Shown piece by piece: positions 24,485 to 32,793 of a stretch of 38,840 bases of DNA. The stretch lies in the NCBI GenBank assembly GCA_900538885.1, contig UQAI01000007.1:1-38840 (forward strand), written 5' to 3'. Source of the DNA: an uncultured Mollicutes bacterium. GTDB lineage: Bacteria > Bacillota_I > Bacilli_A > ML615J-28 > CAG-313. Under the pieces are notes generated by a model. It saw only the letters and a list, made by a program, of their open reading frames with translations. It ran no database searches and had not been told where the DNA came from. Position numbers and translations under genes: made by a program. Position 1 is the stretch's first letter. Each line of letters starts with the position of its first letter.

Positions 24485-26155
24485 TTAGTTCATGCGGTAA
24501 GCAAAGGCTAAATCATCTGGACTAGAAGTGCTAATACTGCCACATCTTTGATAAATACGCATATCATAGAAATCTTCTTTATCGGTGACATAACGTAAGA
24601 ACTGAATATTGTCCCCCATTGAGTCCGCAACAGCACATACTACACCATCACTACGACGAACAATTCGAGCTTCATAATTATTAAATGATGCTTGATGATT
24701 TGAGACGTTTGCGGTAGCAAGCCATGCGAATGCGGCTTGTAAAGTTACACCTTCCATCAAATATGCGGAAAAGTGATATACGAGTTTCCCATCATAACCG
24801 CTAGAATTTTGGAAACTCCATATACGGTTATAATTGTCAACTGTTTTTTGAAGGTCAATACGGCCAGCTCCTAAATACTTGTTAAATCCATTAGCTTTAG
24901 TTTTGTCATAACCGCTTATATGATTGGCATTAGCAGTTAGCATAGCTAATACCATCTCTGGCTTAGTTTTAAGTGCAGGATGAGCTTCCAAAAGTGTAGC
25001 AATCATACCTGATGTGAAGGCACAAGCAAAACTTGTTCCATAATATCCAATACCACAATTTTCAATAGTTAGGGAATACCCAGGTGCCCCAATAGTTGGT
25101 TTACTTGGGCCTTCAAGTACTTGGGTAGATGAAGAACCAAGCACATCACCGGTTGTAGTTGTCGCCCCAACACCAATTACATTATATCCAAGTGCTGGAT
25201 TACAAACTTTACCAGTTTCTGCCCCATCATTTCCAACAGCTGCGACACAAATAACATCATATGTTTTAACCATATTATCAACATAAGCGGAATTTGAGTC
25301 GTACCTACCGGTTGGAGTTATTTCGCCAAATGACATATTAATTATATCAGCACCATGATTAACCATCCATTCAACTTCACCATAAAGATTATTTGTCTTA
25401 AGACCGGAACTTAAGAATGTAACATCCGGTGCCATGCCAATTTTACCCCCTATTAAACTGGCACATACCGTTGCGTGTTCAGTTACTTCTTCAGTGAAAC
25501 CTGGTTGATCATAATATGTGATTGAATGCCCTTGCATATTAGTATGTGAAGCATCAATAATGCCAACTTCAAGCACGCCGACAGTTACACCATCCCCTGT
25601 GTATGAACGACTATCATAAATTTGTCCAGCATTTGCTTCCCCAATCGCACCCTGGAATTTTTCTTGTTGATTTGTTACGGCGCTTTTAACAATAACATTT
25701 GACACCTCACGGTGTGATGTTAATTTGGCTAATACTTCTTCTTGATTTTTTACGTATTCATCTTGGCTAAAAGTATATTCTATAAATGGAAGTAAAGAAC
25801 TAACAAAAACAGAATCATACCCCTTAATTGATAATGTTGATGCTATTCTTTTGTTTAATACACTGTGATAGGCCCTACCTGCTGCTCTTTTAGCGTCACG
25901 ATACGCGTTCACCTCTTCCATTGTGGCATCATCAGAAAGAGGATTATCGTAAATAAATTGATTATAATTAAACTGCGCTACCACTGATACTTTTTCTAGC
26001 GTAGAACTCATCTCTAACCCCTCTTTTAGAGATTTTGGTTGGTATTCACTGTTTAATTCATATGTAATCTTTTCGGCTTTTATTTTGTAATTATTTAAGG
26101 CAATTATGCCTAAAGTTATGATAGTAATTAAAATTATATTGTATGTTTTTCTCAT
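24485..26155 (-). CDS. Exported subtilisin-like (S8) serine protease, altered Asp site
   Basis: About 556 residues from the ATG at 26155, with a signal-peptide-like N-terminus (RKTYNIILITIITLGIIALN). Residues about 50-160 resemble an I9-type propeptide. The S8 domain follows: His227 in EHATVCASLIGG, oxyanion Asn309 in VAAVGNDG, Ser375 in YGTSFACAFTSG. At the usual DTG/DSG aspartate position the sequence is VGVLEVGIID, so the first triad member appears to be Glu196. The last ~120 residues are a domain I do not recognise. The start is uncertain: the frame opens at GTG 26182, neither has a good ribosome site. It is the third gene of an ECF sigma operon. Confidence 0.82.
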   Translation of the reverse strand: MRKTYNIILITIITLGIIALNNYKIKAEKITYELNSEYQPKSLKEGLEMSSTLEKVSVVAQFNYNQFIYDNPLSDDATMEEVNAYRDAKRAAGRAYHSVLNKRIASTLSIKGYDSVFVSSLLPFIEYTFSQDEYVKNQEEVLAKLTSHREVSNVIVKSAVTNQQEKFQGAIGEANAGQIYDSRSYTGDGVTVGVLEVGIIDASHTNMQGHSITYYDQPGFTEEVTEHATVCASLIGGKIGMAPDVTFLSSGLKTNNLYGEVEWMVNHGADIINMSFGEITPTGRYDSNSAYVDNMVKTYDVICVAAVGNDGAETGKVCNPALGYNVIGVGATTTTGDVLGSSSTQVLEGPSKPTIGAPGYSLTIENCGIGYYGTSFACAFTSGMIATLLEAHPALKTKPEMVLAMLTANANHISGYDKTKANGFNKYLGAGRIDLQKTVDNYNRIWSFQNSSGYDGKLVYHFSAYLMEGVTLQAAFAWLATANVSNHQASFNNYEARIVRRSDGVVCAVADSMGDNIQFLRYVTDKEDFYDMRIYQRCGSISTSSPDDLAFAYRMN

Positions 26156-26191
26156 GTTGTTAGTATTTAAGTGTCCTAACACAAGACAATA

Positions 26192-27010
26192 CTACAAACT
26201 AGTCGGCACGCTAACTTGATATTTAATACTAGTACTACCATAACTAGCTACAACCACAAAACTATCATACATAGTACTATTGTTAGAAATTATAACTGTC
26301 AAAATTCCAAATACGTTATCACTTGTAACGTTTATTATCTTATTATTACATTCTAGAGTTAATCCACAGATATCTTCATGTGAATCAACAATTTTATAAA
26401 AATATATTTTATTTGATTTTTCATGATTAATGTAACTTGTTCCTTTATAAATTTTTAATTTAGTATGGTCATTAATCATTACTTCAAAAATGGCATTTTC
26501 ATATATTTTATCAGTATTTTTTTGCATATATTTTAGCTCACTATCAGACAGTGAATTATCTTTAAATTGAGAATCAATTTTATCGTTCCAAAACTTTTTC
26601 TCATCATTTAGCATTGTAACATTTATTGTGAGTATAGAAATAACGATTATTAGTGTAGCCGCAAAAATGGCTGTTGAGCGAAATGCTCTTTGATAAAATA
26701 AGAACTTATTGCTTGGTTTCTTTATCTCACATTGTTCAGTTTCTTCTTCATTTGAAACTTCATCATCTAGTTCTTCTTTACAAGTAATCAGTTTTGTCGA
26801 ATTGATTGGTCTTTCTTCCTGAAGGGATGTTCCTACACTGAGAGAATCTTCTAAATTAGCAGAATCATCACTACAAATCATTGCTTTTGATTCTACAACT
26901 GTAGATTTTTTGAAGTAATCAGTTTTCGCAATGACATCTTCGGCTTTTAGATCGCATTTATAACTTTTATTAAAATCTTCTCGTATAATTTGTTGTAGCG
27001 TCTTTTTCAT
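26192..27010 (-). CDS. Single-span membrane protein, probable anti-sigma factor
   Basis: A 272-residue protein with a 110-residue polar, acidic cytoplasmic part, one transmembrane helix at about 111-133 (STAIFAATLIIVISILTINVT), and a ~140-residue extracytoplasmic domain. I see no ZAS zinc motif (HxxxCxxC) or other known anti-sigma signature. The role is inferred from topology and position: its 5' end overlaps the ECF sigma gene by 41 bases, and an exported protease gene follows 36 nt later. The N-terminal helix (KKTLQQIIREDFNKSYK) could be the sigma-binding part. An alternative is a membrane sensor of another kind. Confidence 0.6.
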   Translation of the reverse strand: MKKTLQQIIREDFNKSYKCDLKAEDVIAKTDYFKKSTVVESKAMICSDDSANLEDSLSVGTSLQEERPINSTKLITCKEELDDEVSNEEETEQCEIKKPSNKFLFYQRAFRSTAIFAATLIIVISILTINVTMLNDEKKFWNDKIDSQFKDNSLSDSELKYMQKNTDKIYENAIFEVMINDHTKLKIYKGTSYINHEKSNKIYFYKIVDSHEDICGLTLECNNKIINVTSDNVFGILTVIISNNSTMYDSFVVVASYGSTSIKYQVSVPTSL

Positions 27011-27557
27011 CTTCGACTTCGTATCCTCTTTCTCTTACATAATTTTTTGCTGCATCGTATGCATTATAATAAAATCTTTTTGCTTTACTTGGTGATATTT
27101 CTAATAATCTTGCAATTTCCATAAATGTCATATTAAATGCTACTTTAAATAATAGTATTTGATAATCATACTCTCCAACTATGCTTTCTACTTCAGATAA
27201 TAATACTGCATGTTCAAAATTATTATCTACACATTTACAGTAGACAACATTCGGATCAAGTACACACTTTTTATCGCGAATTTTCTTTAATTTCATGTAA
27301 TCTAAAATGTAATTTTTGGCCAGTGTCACAATCCACGTTGTGAAACTGCTAATATTTGGATCATAACTTGTTAGCGTTTCTAAAACCTTCAGAAATATTT
27401 CTTGAACGCAATCATCAGCATCAAATTTACTGCCAGTCATTTTATATGCTATATAAAATATCCTGCTACGGTAAATATAAAACAAGGTTTTAAATGCTTC
27501 TTCATCACGTTCAAGAATTCTCTTAACTAAAGTATAGTTTCCTGAAACTACGGACAT
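26970..27557 (-). CDS. ECF-type RNA polymerase sigma factor
   Basis: A 195-residue sigma-70 family protein lacking region 3. Region 2 covers about 8-85 (AFKTLFYIYRSRIFYIAYKMTG, DADDCVQEIFLKVLE, SSFTTWIVTLAKNYILDYMK). Region 4 is at about 120-180 with the helix-turn-helix FMEIARLLEISPSKAKRFYYNAYDA. AAGGAG (27569-27574) lies 11 nt before the ATG. It directs polymerase to a small regulon, often including its own operon. The downstream partner overlaps it by 41 bases, implying coupled synthesis, as for sigma and anti-sigma pairs. TATAAT (27613-27608) lies upstream, next to a perfect inverted repeat. Confidence 0.92.
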   Translation of the reverse strand: MSVVSGNYTLVKRILERDEEAFKTLFYIYRSRIFYIAYKMTGSKFDADDCVQEIFLKVLETLTSYDPNISSFTTWIVTLAKNYILDYMKLKKIRDKKCVLDPNVVYCKCVDNNFEHAVLLSEVESIVGEYDYQILLFKVAFNMTFMEIARLLEISPSKAKRFYYNAYDAAKNYVRERGYEVEDEKDATTNYTRRF

Positions 27558-27607
27558 TTAATTTTTTTCTCCTTTTTTATTTTTGTAAATAGATATGTTT
27601 AGCTTTT

Positions 27608-27650
27608 ATTATACTACTTTATCAAAATAAAACTATAAAATTTGATAAAG
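27608..27650 (-). promoter_or_regulatory. Sigma-gene promoter with perfect 10-bp inverted repeat
   Basis: TATAAT on the minus strand (27613-27608) is preceded by CTTTATCAAA (27617-27626 on plus) and its exact inverted copy TTTGATAAAG (27641-27650), 14 bp apart. No good -35 box is seen at 17 nt, and the repeat occupies that region. It may be an operator or an ECF-type promoter element. Confidence 0.55.
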
Positions 27651-27655
27651 CGATT

Positions 27656-27843
27656 TTAGTTTGGTGTAAAAGGATAATGTTCAATTACTCATTTTGATTT
27701 ATTACATTTATAAAGAAGATTTTTAAATTGAATTGCTATTTTTGAAGGAATTTGAAATTCAACTTAATGAAAAAATTTTTTAAAGCTAACTAAAAACATT
27801 TGTAATAAATAATTGAACATTATCAAATTTACACAATCACTAA
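27656..27843. repeat. 188-bp imperfect palindrome (MITE-like or hairpin element)
   Basis: Left arm blocks TTAGT (27656), GTGTAAA (27664), GATAATGTTCAATTA (27673-27687) and TTTATTACA (27698-27706) recur inverted on the right as TGTAATAAA (27801-27809), TAATTGAACATTATC (27810-27824), TTTACAC (27828-27834) and ACTAA (27839-27843). The left arm carries a 10-bp insertion (27688-27697) between two blocks. The ~94-bp centre is AT-rich and itself contains TTGAATT/AATTCAA. No open reading frame is inside. A miniature inverted-repeat element or a folded RNA are both possible. Confidence 0.7.
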
Positions 27844-28017
27844 TTTAGAATTACAATAGTTTAATCAGATCCTATCATCTTTCTTTCTGCTCCTTTCAAA
27901 AAATTGTAATTATCAAAGATTGTGCATTTGTAATTACTGTAGAAGGAGGCTATGTTCTTATAGGTAGTAGAAAAATTCCCCTTTTTTTCTCTCCAGAAAA
28001 ACAAGCGCTTTTTCTCA

Positions 28018-28293
28018 ATAATCATATGCGAATGAAACTTCATTTTTGTCCGGTTTTCCTGAAATTTCTTGTTTTTTCAAATTTTTGTATGATTATAAAG
28101 AAAGCAATTTTTCTCCCTCTATAATCATATACGAATGAAACGACATTTTTGTCCGCTTTTTTTGAAACTTTTTTTATTTTTTTCAAATTTTTGTATGATT
28201 TTAAAGAAAGCAATTTTTCTCCCTCTATAATCATATACGAATGAAACGACATTTTTGTCCGCTTTTTTTGAAACTTTTTTTATTTTTTTCAAA
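28018..28293. repeat. Three tandem repeats of 103-106 bp
   Basis: Units begin with ATAATCATAT at 28018, 28121 and 28227. Units 2 and 3 are identical over about 67 bp; unit 3 then stops at the terminator of the next gene, and unit 1 is more diverged. Each junction carries TATGATTATA (28088-28097; TATGATTTTA at 28194) and its inverted copy TATAATCATA (28120-28129; 28226-28235) around a conserved 22-nt loop. Units 2 and 3 also hold GACATTTTTGTC. Periods are not multiples of three, so this is not a protein repeat. Confidence 0.85.
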
Positions 28294-28317
28294 AAAGGAA
28301 CACTTTTAGTGTGTCCC
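28291..28317 (-). terminator. Terminator of the phosphoesterase-membrane protein operon
   Basis: On the minus strand GGGACACAC, loop TAAAA, GTGTTCC, then six T. The stem has one bulged base. It lies 15 bp past the stop of the gene at 28332. Confidence 0.75.
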
Positions 28318-28331
28318 CGTTTATGTTTGAT

Positions 28332-29057
28332 TTAGTTTTTCTTACTATTGTGTTTTTTTAGACATTTTAATTCAATGTATAAATTATATCCTATGAATAA
28401 TACATAACTTACAAATAATAATATTTTATTAAATGTGCTTTGATAATTGATTATTAAATTAAATGCCATTATTATAATAGCTATAATAAAGATTACGTAA
28501 ACTACTCTTTCAATAATTGAAGTTGAGTAGTACAAACTTTTTTCTTTTATTACATCATTTACAACGTTACTTTTTTTTACTAAATAAGATTTTCTTATAA
28601 TTCTGTAATAGATACAAAAAGATATGGCAAGGCCTGCTACCGCAAGACCTATTGAGGCGATTTGAATACCAAGATCACCTCGTAAAGTAATACCTATTAA
28701 AACGATTAAAATCCCTACTAATAATACATTACTGTAGATAATTTGATTTGTTAAAAATGATGGTATGTAGTTTATTTTTTCTTCTTCTGTAAAGTATTCA
28801 ACTTTACCTGTATGAGTTTTCTTATGCATAACTAACATCACAATTCCTGTTACAAGAGAGATTACAGTTAGCATTACAAATATAAATACTATTATTGGAC
28901 CTGTATCTTTTGATAGGTTGTTTGATGTAATTGTAAATCCTGAGATTACCCAAAGAAGAGTGAAGAAAATGTTTGTTAGAAAAAATGCAATTGCTATTTT
29001 TCTATTACTTTTGATATATTCTTCTTTTTTCTTGTTAAATAGTTCTTCCTTTACCAT
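28332..29057 (-). CDS. Membrane protein of unknown function (about six helices)
   Basis: A 241-residue protein with a charged N-terminus (VKEELFNKKKEEYIKSNRK) and about six hydrophobic segments in three pairs: roughly 21-43 and 54-74; 108-126 and 131-151; 183-202 and 208-229. No recognised motif. It begins 11 nt after the stop of the phosphoesterase lipoprotein, with AGGGG ahead of its ATG, and the pair ends in a shared terminator, so the two are one operon. Whether it assists the lipoprotein or is simply cotranscribed cannot be seen. Confidence 0.7.
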   Translation of the reverse strand: MVKEELFNKKKEEYIKSNRKIAIAFFLTNIFFTLLWVISGFTITSNNLSKDTGPIIVFIFVMLTVISLVTGIVMLVMHKKTHTGKVEYFTEEEKINYIPSFLTNQIIYSNVLLVGILIVLIGITLRGDLGIQIASIGLAVAGLAISFCIYYRIIRKSYLVKKSNVVNDVIKEKSLYYSTSIIERVVYVIFIIAIIIMAFNLIINYQSTFNKILLFVSYVLFIGYNLYIELKCLKKHNSKKN

Positions 29058-29068
29058 TGTTACCCCTA

Positions 29069-31831
29069 CTAATATAATTTATCGATATATTCAATTACTA
29101 AGTCACGCAATAATATGTTTGTATCTTTTCTTACAGTATTTTTGAATTCTGTATATCTTGTACTTACATAAACATAATCTATTACCGCAACGCTATAATC
29201 TTTGTTATTTTGTAAATTTGAAACATTAAATTCTTTATTAAAATATAGGTAATCACCATTTTGATTGTATAATGATTTTAAGTCACTACCTTTCATTGTT
29301 GTTGTTATAATCATATTATTGAAAGGGAATACTTCAAATACATCTGCTACAGTAATTTCCCCACCTGGAATTGTTGCTCTAACACCACCAGTATTCATTA
29401 TCGCAACATCAACGCTAAATTTTTCTTTCATTGACGTAACCGCATAAATTCCAAGATTTTGACGAGACAGGTAGCCTTCACTTGTACCAATTATTCGTGC
29501 ACCTTCATCTATTACTGATTGATATTTGACAATGATTGCGTGCATTTCTGCATCTAAGTCATAATTTGAAGGATAGAATCTCTCAAATTTATAGTCTTCA
29601 TAATTTAGTGATTTGTTAAGTTGTAGGGTTAATGAAGTTGCTGATTGGTTTTTGTCTCTATTTTCAACCGCAACAATATTTGTACCATCACTTCTACTAA
29701 GGATATCATATTCATTTTGATGAGTATGACCACATAAAATACCATCAATACGCATGTCACCGGTTAGTCTGGCTATCTCTTGATTTAATTCAGTATCGTA
29801 ATCATGATTAGATACAATTACGGCGTCACAATCAAGTTCAGTTCTTAATTCTTTTGCATATTGCTTGATAATCTCAAGTGGATAAACAAAATCATAATCT
29901 TTAATATTATCATATAAAATACTTGATTCTAAGTCATGACCAATAATACCAATAATACCAAGTTTTAAGCCGTTAATTTCAACTACGGTGTAAGGATCTA
30001 ACCATGAAACTCTTTCATTAGTTTTCTTATCGTATATATTAGCACCTAAGAATGGGAAGTCAGCCTCACCATTACTATAATCACCATCTTTATAGGTATG
30101 CATTTTATCTAGGCCCCAATCAAATTCATGATTTCCTATTACAAAAGCATCAAAATTCATTTGATTTAAGGCATCGACAAGTGGTAAACCATATAGAATG
30201 CTTGAAGCATATGAACCTTGGAAGATATCACCATTAGCTATTTTAACATAATCACCATTTTTTTCCGTCAAATATTTAATTAATAAACTTAATCTTTCAA
30301 CTCCTGGAGTATCTCCATCGAGGAATGAACCATGGGTATCATTAATCATAAAAATGTTTATTTCATTAAGTATTGCATTTTTTGTATATACAACAGTATT
30401 ACTGTAAACACTGTCTTCATAATTTTCGCTATTTGAGATTGCTTTAACTTGAAGTTTATAACTACCATCTTCTAATTCATTTAAATCAAAATATGTATTT
30501 TGAGTTGTTGTGTAATAATTTCCATTGACAAATACCTCATATGAATCGTGATTTAGAAGTCTTGTCCATACTAGTTGGTTGTCTACTATAGAAATAACCG
30601 GTGTTTCAACTCTTTGTGAAAGTATTTGTACTTCGTTAGCTAAACCAATACATTGTAAAGTCCAAATGTTTTCAGCCTCATAATAGCGATAAATAACACC
30701 TGTTAGCGTTACTTTTTTATTCATTAGAGTTAAAAAGATATTTTCTGAAGGGTCGATAATATCATTATTGAAATTGCTCGAGTAATGATGAATACTTACT
30801 AAATGTTTTCCTGTATCATCATTTAAATAGAAACTATAACGAGTGCTACCACATTCAACAGTACCTGTTATTGAAACTGGATTACCATGAAAGCTTGCGG
30901 TAACATCTGTATTTTCTAAGTCACTTGCAGTAATTTCTACTGGTTCGATTACATCATTAATCATACCATCGTAAATTGATACCCTAATATTGGTTGATGA
31001 TATTTGTCTTGTATATTCGGGATAATTATAACTACCACGGTAAATGTAAACTTTACCTTCTATTTTAACATTTTGACCAAGAGTTAATTCTTTACAAATA
31101 TGACGAACGTAAATATAGCCCGTTTCATCAGCAACATGAGCATAACCATTTGAGTCAAATCCCATAACTTTACCAATAAAGGAAACATCTACTTCGCTTT
31201 GGAGTGTATCAACTAATTCTTTGACTTCACTAATTTTCATTAATTTTTGGGTTGAATTATAAATTACTTCATTACTATAATCACTATCTATATAAGCTGG
31301 CCAACAAGAAGCAATTACTTTAATAGCGTGATCTTTATCATCTACATAACCTACAAGTGTATAATATGGTGTAGAAATTGTTGAAACTAAAACTCCATCA
31401 ACATATACTTTATACTCAGTAGCGTTATTAACGGTTTCCCAAATAATAGTATTTTTAGATATCGTGATGAATGGTGTGTCAAGTTTAGTCTTATCACTAC
31501 TTTTATAGGTATAAGTAATAATATTACTATAATCACTATCACTATAAGTTTTATGATCACCAATGGCTTTCATCTTTATTTTGTAGATGCCATCTTGAGT
31601 TATTTCTAACTCATATTGATTTTCATTATTTTTAAAGTTAATTTCGGTTGTACCATTAATATAAAGTGTATAACTTGTAGCTTCATCTACCCTATTCCAA
31701 GAAATTATATTACCATTTAATGTAATTTCTGGAGCGTCAAGTTTGGTTGAATCTTTACTAAATAATGTACAACTTGTAAATAGTGCCACAAATAATGCTA
31801 GTACAATTACTATATTTCGTTTTTTAAGCAT
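29069..31831 (-). CDS. Surface lipoprotein with Fn3/OB-like domains and 5'-nucleotidase-type phosphoesterase
   Basis: A 920-residue lipoprotein (signal peptide ending LFTSC, lipid Cys21). Two Fn3-like modules (about 31-110 and 116-192) are followed by two OB-like modules (about 200-290 and 296-402; DVSFIGKVMGFDSNGYAHVADETGYIYV), a third Fn3-like module (408-484), then the calcineurin-type phosphoesterase (490-745). Metal ligands are all present: D498 and H500 (NDTHG), D535 (NGDIFQG), N567-H568 (GNHEFDWG), H676 (SNHD), H702 and H704 (GHTH). The 5'-nucleotidase C domain (780-905) has NTGGVR (813-818) for base/phosphate binding. It likely releases phosphate or nucleosides from extracellular nucleotides. 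It leads a two-gene operon. Confidence 0.9.
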   Translation of the reverse strand: MLKKRNIVIVLALFVALFTSCTLFSKDSTKLDAPEITLNGNIISWNRVDEATSYTLYINGTTEINFKNNENQYELEITQDGIYKIKMKAIGDHKTYSDSDYSNIITYTYKSSDKTKLDTPFITISKNTIIWETVNNATEYKVYVDGVLVSTISTPYYTLVGYVDDKDHAIKVIASCWPAYIDSDYSNEVIYNSTQKLMKISEVKELVDTLQSEVDVSFIGKVMGFDSNGYAHVADETGYIYVRHICKELTLGQNVKIEGKVYIYRGSYNYPEYTRQISSTNIRVSIYDGMINDVIEPVEITASDLENTDVTASFHGNPVSITGTVECGSTRYSFYLNDDTGKHLVSIHHYSSNFNNDIIDPSENIFLTLMNKKVTLTGVIYRYYEAENIWTLQCIGLANEVQILSQRVETPVISIVDNQLVWTRLLNHDSYEVFVNGNYYTTTQNTYFDLNELEDGSYKLQVKAISNSENYEDSVYSNTVVYTKNAILNEINIFMINDTHGSFLDGDTPGVERLSLLIKYLTEKNGDYVKIANGDIFQGSYASSILYGLPLVDALNQMNFDAFVIGNHEFDWGLDKMHTYKDGDYSNGEADFPFLGANIYDKKTNERVSWLDPYTVVEINGLKLGIIGIIGHDLESSILYDNIKDYDFVYPLEIIKQYAKELRTELDCDAVIVSNHDYDTELNQEIARLTGDMRIDGILCGHTHQNEYDILSRSDGTNIVAVENRDKNQSATSLTLQLNKSLNYEDYKFERFYPSNYDLDAEMHAIIVKYQSVIDEGARIIGTSEGYLSRQNLGIYAVTSMKEKFSVDVAIMNTGGVRATIPGGEITVADVFEVFPFNNMIITTTMKGSDLKSLYNQNGDYLYFNKEFNVSNLQNNKDYSVAVIDYVYVSTRYTEFKNTVRKDTNILLRDLVIEYIDKLY

Positions 31832-31854
31832 AATATTCTCCTTTATTTTCTATT

Positions 31855-31883
31855 ATTATACCACCAATGTGGAAAATTTTTAA
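31855..31883 (-). promoter_or_regulatory. Promoter of the phosphoesterase lipoprotein gene
   Basis: Extended -10 TGGTATAAT with TATAAT at 31860-31855 on the minus strand; weak -35 TTAAAA (31883-31878) at 17 nt, lying in the T-tract region of the preceding terminator. Confidence 0.6.
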
Positions 31884-31889
31884 GTAAAA

Positions 31890-31917
31890 AACACTAAGAA
31901 TTCTAATTCTTAGTGTT
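31890..31917 (-). terminator. Terminator embedded in the 3' end of the cupin gene
   Basis: AACACTAAGAAT (31890-31901) pairs perfectly with ATTCTTAGTGTT (31906-31917), loop of four bases, followed on the minus strand by TTTTTACTT. The cupin stop codon (31905-31903) sits in the loop. Confidence 0.9.
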
Positions 31918-32250
31918 AGTTCCATGGTTTGGTACCACCGCATAAAAGCATAGGTTTTCACTGCCAGTATTAATAAGTGTATGTGTACTTCCTTTAGGGC
32001 AATAATGGCAAGCACCAGCTTCAAGCATTTCTTCTTTTTCATCACAAATTGCTTTACCAGTACCACTGGTAATAAAAATTATTTCTGATGTATCTAGATG
32101 AGCATGAACGCCAATGGATGCACCAGGGACAAGATATGCTTTCATTATTTTGTTATTTTCATCAACATACATTTTAGCAGTTAAATGTTTTTCACCACCT
32201 TTAAAGTTGTGAAGAGTTGATGTTTCAATGTTTTCAAATATAATTTTCAT
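31903..32250 (-). CDS. Small cupin-domain protein
   Basis: A 115-residue single-domain cupin. Motif 1 is seen at about 48-68 (HAHLDTSEIIFITSGTG: two His and a Glu, the usual metal ligands), and motif 2 at about 79-94 (GACHYCPKGSTHTLIN, with the fourth His ligand). Substrate is unknown; small cupins include isomerases, sugar or amino-acid oxygenases and sensors. The start has AGGTGA upstream. It is 10 nt downstream of a small membrane protein gene, probably cotranscribed. The last codons are also the 5' arm of the terminator. Confidence 0.87.
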   Translation of the reverse strand: MKIIFENIETSTLHNFKGGEKHLTAKMYVDENNKIMKAYLVPGASIGVHAHLDTSEIIFITSGTGKAICDEKEEMLEAGACHYCPKGSTHTLINTGSENLCFYAVVPNHGTNTKN

Positions 32251-32260
32251 TGTTTATCAC

Positions 32261-32677
32261 CTAAAATTGCTTAACAATTATTTCTTTTTGAGCAGTAGTT
32301 AAATACTCTAATATTTTATCAGCATTAACTAGTCCTCTATCAATTTTACAGAACTTTTTATTATTGTTATCAATAATAATGTACTCTGTACTATACAATA
32401 AAACTTTAGAAATATTATCAAGTTTTACTGTTTTTTGCTTTTTGAATCTTACAAAATGAAGTTCACTATTTGTTATTTCATAATAAGTAAAACATTGTAA
32501 AAGTGTTCCTAAAAGTCCTAGGATAAACCACACACCGCCTACTAGTAAAAAGATAACCATAATGACAGTTTCTTTCAAAAAGAATGATCCAATAAATACT
32601 GCTAAGCCAACAACAGTAATGGCAATAGAAATGATTAAATTCATTTTATAAAATTTTGTTTTAATATTTTCGTTCAT
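32261..32677 (-). CDS. Small membrane protein with PH-like C-terminal domain
   Basis: A 138-residue protein with two transmembrane helices (about 13-33 and 37-60) and a ~75-residue soluble tail (YYEITNSELHFVRFKKQKTVKLDNISKVLLYSTEYIIIDNN), whose strand pattern resembles bacterial PH domains as in YdbT-like membrane proteins. This is a fold guess from pattern. It is probably the first gene of an operon with the cupin. TAAAAT stands as a possible -10 box upstream but I find no good -35. Confidence 0.6.
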   Translation of the reverse strand: MNENIKTKFYKMNLIISIAITVVGLAVFIGSFFLKETVIMVIFLLVGGVWFILGLLGTLLQCFTYYEITNSELHFVRFKKQKTVKLDNISKVLLYSTEYIIIDNNNKKFCKIDRGLVNADKILEYLTTAQKEIIVKQF

Positions 32678-32793
32678 ATTTGTACCTCTTTATCTTACTA
32701 TTATTTTACCATATTTGTGTCATTTTCGCAATTCTTTTAGTAAAATATCGTAACATTCTTAGAATATTTGAATTATTTGTATATAGGAAATAA

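Noticed and set aside
27861..28252. Two adjoining minus-strand reading frames of 60 and 70 codons with similar starts
   Set aside because: They arise from the 103-106-bp tandem repeat, whose period is not a multiple of three; there is no good ribosome site and the products are low-complexity.
28018..28293. CRISPR array
   Set aside because: Units are over 100 bp, there are no unique spacers between short repeats, and no cas gene is in the window.
31824..32066. 80-codon minus-strand frame overlapping the cupin gene
   Set aside because: It overlaps the well-supported cupin motifs in another frame and has no ribosome site or homology.
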